DNA from: Skeletonema tropicum
Lineage: Eukaryota > Bacillariophyta > Thalassiosirophyceae > Thalassiosirales > Thalassiosiraceae
Length of the DNA stretch: 64,000 nucleotides
Reading direction: 5' to 3'
Assembly: GCA_037178625.1 (NCBI GenBank)
Contig: CM074135.1
Coordinates: forward strand, 1,118,001-1,182,000
The position numbers and the translations under genes are program-made. The notes beneath the pieces are model-generated. The model had not been told where the DNA came from, did no database searches, and saw nothing but the letters and a program-made list of their open reading frames with translations. Position 1 is the stretch's first letter. Each line of letters begins with the position of its first letter. Shown here in pieces: positions 18,311 to 25,884 of this stretch.

Positions 18311-20290
18311 TTATTTCTTCTTTGTCGTCGCTTCCACCTTCGTATTCTCTCGTTTTACTCTGAGACTAAAGTTGAGCTTCTCTTCCTTCTTGAGCAAATC
18401 ATTCTTGAAATCAAAGTCTTTTGCGTAGACAGTTTTCATAATGAAAGATTTGTCAAAGTCAATAGCAGCACGATGACATTTCAAAACCTTCTTCAGCGTT
18501 TCAATTCTCTTGTGCGGAATGGGTGCATCCTCACTTGAATTACCTTCTGTCTCCTTGGTATTCTTTGCCTCAATCTCCAACATCTTATATGTCTCCATGT
18601 AACCTCTTGCCCTGGCACTGAACTTACGAATGAGATCCACAGTGAGAACCTCTCTTGAAATACACTTGTCGACCAATGCAAGGAAATCAGCAGTCGTTTT
18701 CTTTTGAGCTAATGGATGTCTTCGGTAGAGAGCTTTGGAGAACCCCCAAGAGTATTCGACACCCTCACCAGCGTATTCAGCATGATACTTTGTTGTAATC
18801 AAGGCTCTTACTCCCAAAGATTCACAAACATATTCGAGTTGGCTTTGTTCAGACAAAAAATCTGTGCAGTTTGCAAGCAAATGCCGGAGGGAAAGCTCAG
18901 GAACCAAGTTACCCTCATCATCATACTTCATCACTTGGTAGCTGCCCTTTCTGAAGGTTGCTATATCGATCCAGCCACGTTCATACGCAATCTGCAGAAG
19001 TCCCTTACCCTTGCCCTCCCATCCATATATCATTTTGGTGGTAGGTGTTATTTTGATATCAATACTAGACGCTTGCGCCATTTTTTCCAGATGGTCAAGT
19101 ATGAAGTTTGACACATCTACTGCTGCTGTCGGAAATACCTCAAATAGTGTAGGCTTTCGTTTGATACCATTGGCGACGTAGGGGTTGGGGTTTGGAAATT
19201 GATGATTAACGCGGAAGATACGGTTCCAATTCATGATTGTCCTACCAGTTGCTGCATTGAACAGTGTTAAATCATTGAGCAGCCTTGCCGCTTTGTCGCA
19301 ACAAGCTTGGAATGGAAACCCAACTCGATACTCGGCAAGTGCTATTGAATACGCAACCCTGAGGTATAAACATTTATTGCGTAAGTCAAATAAGGCATGC
19401 TTTGTCAATTTACTATCTTCGTGCAAGTCAATGACGCCTGCTTCTTCGTATCCATTTGCTGATTGCCCCACCAGTGTAAGTGATTCAACCAATTGCACTA
19501 GTCCGTTGTACACATCGGCACCTTCTTCAAATCCGAAGAGAGCTGCTGCTTCAGGTGACTGCCATATAATATTCGGAGTCTGGTTGTTGCTGCTGTTATC
19601 GCCGTCTATATCGCCACTGCTGTTGTTATTGTCGTCGTCTTCGTCTTCATCTTCGTCGTCAACTTGATTATTCTCATCCTCTAATCTACCCACGTTGGTG
19701 ACGAATGGCACGAGAGGGCTCTGCTGCTGCTCAACTAGTCGTTGCGAGCGCCTTGTTCTTTTTTGTGGAGTAGGAGTAATTGGTGCAGCCGCTGATGATT
19801 TTGTTGCTTCTTTACGTTTGTTCTCATTATTTTTGTTCTTCTTCTTACCAGCGCATCCATCGTCGGGAAATGATACTTGCTCCGGCTTGTTGCAAGATCG
19901 CTGCCGATTATTAGTTGCACTGTAACTCTGTATATGTTCTATTTCTGTGCACAATAACTCTGCTGCGCGTATTGGTTCGTTGGGCACTTTCTCTCCCTTT
20001 CCAAAGTAGTAATAGTGCACCATCCGGCGTAATGACGAATTGAATGGACATGATGTTGTGAAATTTTTGTGGTATATCTTGTGTACATTGCTGCTGTTGA
20101 AAGGTCCGGCTGCCTTGTTCAGACGCTGCACGAGTTTGTTCCGTAAGGTATTGTCTTTATCTACATTCGTATAGTGTCTGTGCAATATCTCTACCAACGA
20201 CTGGTCGCAAATCCACCTGCCGCGATAAGTGTCACTTTTACTGATGAGCCGTGTGAAAAGGTATTCAAAAAGTGTATTACCATCGTTCAT
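18311..20290 (-). CDS. Transposase-like protein (IS630/Tc1-type C-terminus)
   Basis: A 659-aa intact frame and the only long gene in the TA-flanked transposon. The N-terminal 120 residues are basic (possible DNA binding). Residues ~125-235 are low complexity: Lys/Asn-rich, then a long Asp/Glu run. The C-terminal half carries a recognisable order: KGKGLLQIAYERGWID, LRHLLANCTDFLSEQSQLE, LGVRALITTKYHAEYAGEG followed by VEYSWGFSKALYRR, then a helical tail ARARGYMETYKML. The block K-[YF]-H-x-E-x(4)-[IV]-E-x-x-W-G-x-x-K matches the third-acidic-residue region of a eukaryotic transposase family related to IS630/Tc1. Here the usual LN(P/F)I is changed to YAGEGV. The first two catalytic acids are uncertain by eye. 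Length and intactness suggest recent activity. Confidence 0.7.
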   Translation of the reverse strand: MNDGNTLFEYLFTRLISKSDTYRGRWICDQSLVEILHRHYTNVDKDNTLRNKLVQRLNKAAGPFNSSNVHKIYHKNFTTSCPFNSSLRRMVHYYYFGKGEKVPNEPIRAAELLCTEIEHIQSYSATNNRQRSCNKPEQVSFPDDGCAGKKKNKNNENKRKEATKSSAAAPITPTPQKRTRRSQRLVEQQQSPLVPFVTNVGRLEDENNQVDDEDEDEDDDNNNSSGDIDGDNSSNNQTPNIIWQSPEAAALFGFEEGADVYNGLVQLVESLTLVGQSANGYEEAGVIDLHEDSKLTKHALFDLRNKCLYLRVAYSIALAEYRVGFPFQACCDKAARLLNDLTLFNAATGRTIMNWNRIFRVNHQFPNPNPYVANGIKRKPTLFEVFPTAAVDVSNFILDHLEKMAQASSIDIKITPTTKMIYGWEGKGKGLLQIAYERGWIDIATFRKGSYQVMKYDDEGNLVPELSLRHLLANCTDFLSEQSQLEYVCESLGVRALITTKYHAEYAGEGVEYSWGFSKALYRRHPLAQKKTTADFLALVDKCISREVLTVDLIRKFSARARGYMETYKMLEIEAKNTKETEGNSSEDAPIPHKRIETLKKVLKCHRAAIDFDKSFIMKTVYAKDFDFKNDLLKKEEKLNFSLRVKRENTKVEATTKKK

Positions 20291-20318
20291 GATTACAATC
20301 TTTAGTCAACCTAATTGG

Positions 20319-20519
20319 CTATTTTGGATCTAGACATGCAAGAGAGGTTAATTTATCCTTTTGGTTGAGTAAATATTCAACTTGTTGTGCGTAGTACGCT
20401 CCGGCATTTGGCCATGGTTGGCATCTTTTTGCGCGGAGTGGCTCTTGTTGAGGGGTGAGTTGGGAGAAATCGGCCCAATGGGTTTTTATAAGACTCACTA
20501 CGTCATTTGTACCTAACAT
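20319..20519 (-). CDS. Short ORF upstream of the transposase
   Basis: A 66-codon frame inside the transposon, 28 bp upstream of and in a different frame from the transposase gene. It reads as protein (THWADFSQLTPQQEPLRAK, AYYAQQVEYLL) but matches nothing I recognise. It may be a leading exon spliced to the main frame, a separate small gene, or chance. Confidence 0.25.
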   Translation of the reverse strand: MLGTNDVVSLIKTHWADFSQLTPQQEPLRAKRCQPWPNAGAYYAQQVEYLLNQKDKLTSLACLDPK

Positions 20520-20662
20520 ACGTAGGAATTCGAAACTTGAACGGCTATCCGAAAATCCGTGAAAACAGCTGTAAGCATTACAAGCCTGACTGCACTATCA
20601 AGTGACAGACATCTCTAACCGGTTATCTACATTAGTTGGCAAAAGCATTCATCAACACTCAC

Positions 20663-21337
20663 TCACTCACACTGAAGAAAGACATACTCAGTCCCCCAGA
20701 CGACTGTGTTGGCGGTGCTCATGGACGTTTTCGATTCGGGGCAGGAGGCACAGATACATTACAATACTTAGCCCAGTTCTGCTGATTGACTTCTGACTTC
20801 ATGAAAGAAGTAATCGATAAACAAACTTAAATGTCGAATGCACATGAAAAATGAATATTTGACATTGATGGTGTTGGCTTGTGACGTGTCTTAGACATCT
20901 TCTTCGTACTTGTGTTCACAACTTCGAGGACAATGGGGGACGATACGATCTGTCTACTAGTCATGGTGATCTTGGCATCCTTCGTGGGCAACCGCATTGT
21001 GCATTTGGTATTGCCACAACCGCAATGTTTGAGCACAAGACTGTTGATGGGGTCGAGCACAAGACTGTTCCGTGGTATATCGCTGATGCTAACACCGATT
21101 TTGTCGTTTCGCAATTTGGGGAGTGTGATCATTACACCAGTTCTTCTGTAGTTGTTGCTTTCTCCACCAACGTACAATCTTATTTCGCAAGAGATGGTGA
21201 TACTGATGGGGGATGTCTCATAGTGCAGATTACTGATGGGGGAAGATTGATTGGATGGAATGTCACTGACACCAATTTTGATAGCAACAACGTCAGTGGA
21301 CTATTGGAGACGGATGATTTAGCTGGGACAATAGATA
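20663..21337. other. Gene-poor stretch with unassigned overlapping ORFs
   Basis: Overlapping open frames on both strands (20881-21345 plus, 154 codons; 20827-21177 minus, 116 codons) occupy this stretch. Neither shows a domain I know. The plus frame has VPWYIADANTDFVVSQFGE and the minus frame has a CGCGNTKC cluster. At most one is real, and both may be remnants of a repetitive gene. Confidence 0.25.
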
Positions 21338-21439
21338 GCCGTTGAGGAACGTAACCTTCTCTCCGTCGCCTACAAGAATGTCATCGGATCCCGACGTGCC
21401 TCCTGGCGTGTGGTCGCCTCCATCGAACAAAAGGGGGAT

Positions 21440-21473
<34 letters not shown>

Positions 21474-21529
21474 TCAAGATCGAGAATGAGCTTTGCGACA
21501 TCTCTAATGACATCCTCTCCAGCAGATAA
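21338..21529 (+). pseudogene. 14-3-3 gene fragment
   Basis: Sixty-four codons read [20 protein letters not shown], then [27 protein letters not shown] and CDISNDIL, which is helices 3-4 of a 14-3-3 protein including the basic patch that binds phosphopeptides. It is preceded in frame by a stop two codons upstream and ends in a stop. The N-terminus and the C-terminal two thirds are missing. Codon use (C-ending, GC-rich) differs from the neighbourhood, as expected of a piece copied from a highly expressed gene. It cannot be a working 14-3-3. Confidence 0.85.
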
Positions 21530-21537
21530 GAGGGGAG

Positions 21538-22185
21538 ATGGAACTTGGACATAATGCCATTGAGAACGTTGAGTATTCAGATGATATTAGTCAGGAAGTG
21601 AACTTGGATGATCTCGACGTTGTATGTGTGCCTGTTTTTGACGAAGACGTTGCATACCTTCCTTCGCAAGTTGACCGGCACATTGAGGTGACGCCTACTT
21701 ATCAACAACAACAACAACATCACTGCTGGTATGATCGTGGTACAAACGGAGGAGTTGCTGATGACGAGATATGCACGCATGCGGAGCAGATCTCGTGGTA
21801 TTATTATTCTCAATTGAGAAGGTGGTGATGCCAAGCGTTAGCCTCGCAAACGCAGAGTCCTGCTGGTGCCATTGGCTCCGTTGTCTTGACTCCGCCAACG
21901 GCAGGGGAGGGAACCGCAGCTCCTGCTATTGCCCAGATCTCCGATGCCCAAGTTAACCCCACACCCACCGCTACTGCCCAAGCTGATGTCAATGCGAGCA
22001 TTGCAAACGATGTTGCTGCAGTCGCTTCTGTTAGAGCCCAAGGAATCTTGAAGAAGAGCCCCGCTAGCAGCGCACTTGAAACATTCAAGTCTATGGTTGG
22101 TACTAGATCAGGAGCGAATGAAGTAGCTGCGGCGCTTCATTCAGGTCATACTGTACTCAAAGCATTGAGCTTGTACCATAACTAA
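21538..22185 (+). other. Coding-like fragments, unassigned
   Basis: An acidic frame at 21538-21828 (NLDDLDVVCVPVFDEDVAYL, then a run of Gln) is followed by an Ala-rich frame ending at 22185 (ASIANDVAAVASVRAQGILK, ALETFKSMVGTRSG). Both look like protein but have no upstream methionine context or domain. The end of the second overlaps the left edge of segmental duplication copy 2, where copy 1 lacks it. They may be exons of a broken gene. Confidence 0.25.
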
Positions 22186-23220
22186 ACATGGGCGCATGTC
22201 TCTCGACCGTAGATAATATCATCAACGATTTTATCGACAAAGAATCACGTTATTACAAAGAATCCAATCTTGCTAAGACAAAGAATGAAGAAAATAATAA
22301 TGGAAGTCATGAAGTGGCAGTACTTTCTTCGAAGTTGTCTCCAGTCTATCCCAGCCTTCCAAAAAGAGCACAGCAATTTCATTGCAAACATGTCTACGAT
22401 GGTGATACTTTGACATTGGCAAACAATGATCGTGTGCGTCTGCTGGGGATTGACACTCCTGAATTGAAAGAGAAGCAGGCATTTGCATTGGAAGCAAAAG
22501 AGTATACCAAACGATATTGTCATGGGAGAGATATATGGTTGTCGTTTGATGATGATAATAACGATAACAACAAAGATCACTATGGGCGACTTCTCGCCTT
22601 TATTTGGGTTCCTGTGAGTGACAAGCAATGGCTATGTATCAATGAAGGATTGGTTGCCTCTGGATTAGCACATGCATATTCATCATCAAAGTCGAAAAAG
22701 GTTCATAATTACGACAAAATACTTGCTCTACAAAAGATGGTACGCAATCATAAAAAGGGGCAATGGAAATCATACAAAGATTTTAGTGTCATTGTTACAC
22801 CCAATGGTAGTGCATTCCACAAATGCAAGAGAAAAGGCAAGGCAGAGAGTGATTGTAAACATTTGTCACGTTCAAAGTATTTAAATGTGATTCAAGCATC
22901 TGAAGCCTATGATAGAGGATGCCATCCATGCCGGAACTGCCTTGGGTAAGCAGGCAGGCAGGATCAAGAGGAGGATCTGCTGCTTGCTCAGCGGGTTTGG
23001 AATATATTTTCAATCATCTTCTTCTTGACACCAGCAGAAGCATTATCTAATTCTTGCACGGCTGCATTGCTCAATTTCCAACCCACTGCACCCAAATTCT
23101 CTTGCGCTTGTGCCAGATTTCGCGCTCCTGGAATTGGGACAGTGCCCTTCGATATTGCCCAATTGATTGCTACTTGTGATTGAGTCTTGCCAACATCCTT
23201 TGCGACAGCATTGAGTGTTC
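22125..23220 (+). repeat. Segmental duplication, copy 2 (parental locus)
   Basis: Colinear with 9788-10883. Here the reductase gene continues intact past the breakpoint at 23220, so this is the source locus. Divergence is low but non-zero (seven amino-acid changes in the nuclease plus silent changes). Confidence 0.9.
22188..22949 (+). CDS. Membrane-anchored staphylococcal-type nuclease, copy 2
   Basis: 253 aa with the same architecture as copy 1: the MGAC acylation signal, an SNase domain with YDGDTLTL and LLGIDTPEL, GRLLAFIWV, and the Cys/His tail ending CHPCRNC. Relative to copy 1 it has Glu for Gln, Val for Ala, Arg for Lys (GRDIW), Ser for Pro, Ile for Met, and Met-Val for Ile-Ala, all outside the catalytic residues. 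The 3' end faces the reductase gene tail-to-tail, 38 bp apart. Both copies are open, so neither has been lost yet. Confidence 0.85.
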   Translation: MGACLSTVDNIINDFIDKESRYYKESNLAKTKNEENNNGSHEVAVLSSKLSPVYPSLPKRAQQFHCKHVYDGDTLTLANNDRVRLLGIDTPELKEKQAFALEAKEYTKRYCHGRDIWLSFDDDNNDNNKDHYGRLLAFIWVPVSDKQWLCINEGLVASGLAHAYSSSKSKKVHNYDKILALQKMVRNHKKGQWKSYKDFSVIVTPNGSAFHKCKRKGKAESDCKHLSRSKYLNVIQASEAYDRGCHPCRNCLG

Positions 23221-24119
23221 CCAAAAGTGGCTGTGCACCAGGCAATAACTCACGGAACAATTGCCTGCGTGGATTTCCCTCGCGTGGTAAATTGTCCAAG
23301 TTGTACTTGCCAGTCAAAAGTCCGAGGCAAAGTGGAGAATAAGATATAAGCCTGCAACCAGCATCCTCACATGCATCCATAATTTCATTATTGCGTGCTG
23401 TCATTAGCGAGTATTGTACTTGAGCCACTGCAATTGGTACATTACGTTCTTTCATTCTATTTGAAAACTTTGCAAGCTGAATAGGCCCGTAGTTGCTCAC
23501 GCCAACAGCTTCACAGAGTCCTTCGTCGTAGATATCACCTAGACCTTCCCAAAGAGCACCTTTCTTGAAAGACATTATAATTCGCTGTGCTCCAATGTGT
23601 TTGTGCAATGGCAAGTTTGTCCTGCTCTAGTCGCTTCAAGGATTCTCTCGCTGCTTTGACCAAACTTCCCCTTCTCAACCTCCAAGGATATGGGGCAAGC
23701 TTGGTGGCCACTTGCTGTTTGTTGCTTGCATTCCCCACAAAAGTTCCAATCCCAAACATAGCTTTGCTGCTTTCTGACTTCTCCTCGAGATATCTCCTTT
23801 CGAACTGTCCCAAGAGAATCTCTGCTCTGCCATTTAAATCCAGAGTGCCATAGGAATCACCTGTATCAAAGATTGTTACACCTGCATCTCTTATCTCGCG
23901 ATACGCACGATATATCTCTTCATCTTGTGAAGGATCGTAATCCCATAGCAAGCGGTTGCCCCAGCTCCATGTCCCGCATCCTAGAGCACTTATTTCGATT
24001 GGGCCTGCCGATACTCGTCCTACCTTCCCAACTGTTCTTGCCCCGGGAAGTACCAGCGCTGTGACTGTTTGGGCGGCTAAGACGAGATAGAGAGCCAGCA
24101 GCGGAGCGAAGGAAACCAT
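22988..24119 (-). CDS. Aldo-keto reductase with one frameshift
   Basis: Two overlapping frames (24119-23535 and 23614-22988) make one reductase of about 375 aa if a single extra nucleotide near 23560-23563 is ignored. The N-terminus is a signal peptide (LLALYLVLAAQTVTA). The catalytic tetrad of the AKR barrel is visible: Asp and Tyr in FDTGDSYG, Lys in VATKLAPYPWR, His in IAQTHW. AVGVSNYG, RLISYSPLCLGLLTGKY and GTVPIPGARN follow in family order. The enzyme reduces carbonyls with NADPH and the substrate is unknown. Entry into the secretory or plastid route is inferred from the signal peptide. The frame break may be an assembly error or a real mutation. Its 3' end was duplicated to 10.65 kb. 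Confidence 0.75.
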
Positions 24120-24445
24120 TTTCTATCACTGATCTTCTTTTGACGACAACAGAAGACCAGCAACGAAGTAGTATATTTGTGGAGGAAGGGAGACCTATTG
24201 TACTAGTACTACACAAAGCAACACGTACCCTTGTACATACTTAGAATGCAAAACAACAACATGCAACATGCTGAATGCTGAATGTGTGAGTGAGTTGGCA
24301 GTTCCCGCCACATTTTCGATTTTTCCAGTTTCAGTTTCAGTTTCAAGTTTCAAGCTGATTGAAGCTATGAAGAGCTGAGAGTAGGTGTCAAGCAATAGTA
24401 CTGACGGATATAGACTCATCACAATAGACAAACACCTCCCCCGCG
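24120..24445. other. Divergent promoter region
   Basis: 326 bp between the starts of the reductase (minus) and SmpB (plus). It contains a short TTTCAGTTTCAGTTTCAAG run near 24324-24350 and an ATGCTGAATG direct repeat near 24268. No certain promoter element was found. Confidence 0.4.
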
Positions 24446-25123
24446 ATGAAAATGATAATAGCAAGACCGTTAGCAGCCGCTATCTTTGCCGCATCGGTTA
24501 ATATTTTTTGTGTAGGGAGTAGTAGCCGCTCCTGCGCACAAGCAGCGTTCCTGTCACCAGTAACGCATTCCACTATCCCATCATCGCCTGCTCGGCCTTT
24601 ACCAGTAGGGCCGCTGTATCTAAAAAAGGGCGGAACAAAGAAAAAGAAAGTCAAAAGTAATATCATTACAGTAAACAAGCTTGCGTACAGAAATTATGAA
24701 GTACTGGAGAAACTGGAGGTTGGTATTTCACTCGTTGGCACTGAAGTAAAAAGTATTCGAGATGGGAAAATGAATATCAGAGATGGCTTCGTAAAGGCAA
24801 ACAAAAACGGTCGTTCGTGCACTTTGATGAATGTTCATATTGGCAAACATAATATGGCTAGTGAATTCTTCAACCACGAAGAACGCCGCCCACGTCAATT
24901 GTTACTACACAAACAAGAGGCACGAAGATTACTGCAAAAGACGGATAGAGCGCCGGGGATGACGATTGTACCCCTTCGAGCGTATTGGAATGATGGAAAT
25001 AAAGTCAAGTTTGAGATTGGGCTTTGCCGTGGTAAGAACTTGAGGGATAAAAGACAAGATATTATGGCGAGGGAGAGCAAGAGGGAAGAATCGAGAATGA
25101 TTAAAAATTTCAACGTAAGATAA
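24446..25123 (+). CDS. smpB: SmpB, tmRNA-binding protein, plastid-targeted
   Basis: 225 aa. Residues ~70-225 are a full SmpB: VNKLAYRNYEVLEKLEVGIS, LVGTEVKSIRDGKMNIRDGF, NVHIGKH, RRPRQLLLHK, TIVPLRAYWNDGNKVKFEIG and the basic helix GKNLRDKRQ. SmpB binds tmRNA and brings it to stalled bacterial-type ribosomes. The extra ~65 N-terminal residues begin with a signal peptide and contain AQAAFLSP, an ASAF-like motif with the critical Phe, the diatom plastid import signal. Diatom plastid genomes are known to encode ssrA, so a nucleus-encoded SmpB for plastid ribosome rescue fits. The start at 24446 is the first Met of the signal peptide. Single exon. Confidence 0.92.
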   Translation: MKMIIARPLAAAIFAASVNIFCVGSSSRSCAQAAFLSPVTHSTIPSSPARPLPVGPLYLKKGGTKKKKVKSNIITVNKLAYRNYEVLEKLEVGISLVGTEVKSIRDGKMNIRDGFVKANKNGRSCTLMNVHIGKHNMASEFFNHEERRPRQLLLHKQEARRLLQKTDRAPGMTIVPLRAYWNDGNKVKFEIGLCRGKNLRDKRQDIMARESKREESRMIKNFNVR

Positions 25124-25287
25124 TAGTGTTTCTCTTGATTACACATAAGTATGCGAGTAGCTTCATATTTATTGTTTATTCGCGACAACAGTTTGTTGTA
25201 TTGCTCAATTGGAGCGATGTGTCTTGAAGGTTATAGAGGGATTGAGACAGATGTAAACATCATGTTATGTGTACATCAAGATACATT

Positions 25288-25743
25288 TTAACCCTCCAAC
25301 ATCTCTGCAAGTTTTCCTGAGCGGGCTGCAGCCTGGGTATCATCGTTACCTCCCAAATGCTTTCCCTTAATGAATACATTTGGCACAGTCCTCTGTCCCG
25401 AAATATCCAGCAGAGCAGCTTGAACATCAAGTCCATCTTCCATTTCATTCAACTCAATAATCTTAGCATCAACGTTCATGGAGTTAAAAAGCTGCTTGGT
25501 CATCGAGCAGAATGGACAGGTGGATTTCGAAAAAACAACCACGTCGTTCGACGCGATTTCTGCTTTGGCAAATTCCATTGGAGAGGCGTAGGCGGCAGTT
25601 GGGCTTCGAGAGCTAGCACGGGAAGAGAAGTTGTTTGCAAATGCCGTCGATGATGATCTGACAACGGCACTATTTCTGGTGAATGCTACGGCTACTCCGC
25701 TACCGGCGATAAGGGCTGCACCTACAATTACTGGGAATTTCAT
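25288..25743 (-). CDS. Plastid glutaredoxin (CPFC type)
   Basis: The start is placed at 25743 (MKFPVIVGAALIAG), giving about 151 aa. Upstream codons lack the look of a leader. A signal peptide is followed by VAVAFTRN, an ASAF-like cleavage motif, so plastid import is expected. The glutaredoxin fold follows: NDVVVFSKSTCPFCSMTK (dithiol active site CPFC), IIELNEMEDG, GQRTVPNVFIKGKHLGGNDD (cis-Pro and glutathione-binding GG) and KLAEML. It catalyses glutathione-dependent disulfide reduction and deglutathionylation. Its 3' end lies 165 bp from SmpB's, tail-to-tail. Confidence 0.9.
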   Translation of the reverse strand: MKFPVIVGAALIAGSGVAVAFTRNSAVVRSSSTAFANNFSSRASSRSPTAAYASPMEFAKAEIASNDVVVFSKSTCPFCSMTKQLFNSMNVDAKIIELNEMEDGLDVQAALLDISGQRTVPNVFIKGKHLGGNDDTQAAARSGKLAEMLEG

Positions 25744-25882
25744 TGTTACAGTGATACGGTGTTGTGGATGGAGGTCGAAGGAAATAATTGCATGGTGGAG
25801 TGATGTCCGCACAAGCCAATGAGTCACACTCTTTAATCGGGATTCCTTCCTAAAAGGGAGTTGAGTTACAGAGGCATGATGT
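25744..25882. other. Glutaredoxin upstream region
   Basis: Short leader and promoter sequence between the glutaredoxin start and the TIR element. Nothing specific seen. Confidence 0.4.
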
Positions 25883-25884
25883 TA

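Larger units (their letters stand above)
18122..20571 (-). mobile_element. TA-target DNA transposon, apparently complete
   Basis: The 2450-bp element is flanked by TA (18120-18121, 20572-20573) and has imperfect terminal inverted repeats: CAGCTGTT at the very end, CGGATA further in, and ATTCCTACGTA about 45 bp from each end. Excising it with one TA restores a continuous palindrome arm (GCTTCTAAGCATTACAAGC), so the boundaries are secure. It carries one long intact gene and a short upstream ORF on the same strand. TA duplication is the Tc1/mariner/IS630 habit. Confidence 0.85.
16889..20657. mobile_element. Composite nested-palindrome element
   Basis: Ends are TGTTGATGAATGCTTTTGCC and its complement, flanked by the 5-bp repeat CTCAC (16884-16888, 20658-20662). 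The interior is built from repeated inverted modules. One contains the TIR-like block with a central AACCGGTT. Others contain GTCTGTCACTTGATAG...GCTAGCGACTTTCATTA or ACCATCCCCCCATCAG...CTCGAACTAG. Palindrome centres lie near 17083, 17470 and 18013. The right arm of the last palindrome is interrupted by the 2450-bp transposon at 18122-20571. Excluding that insertion, the element is about 1.3 kb and non-coding. It looks like foldback elements inserted into one another. Confidence 0.7.
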
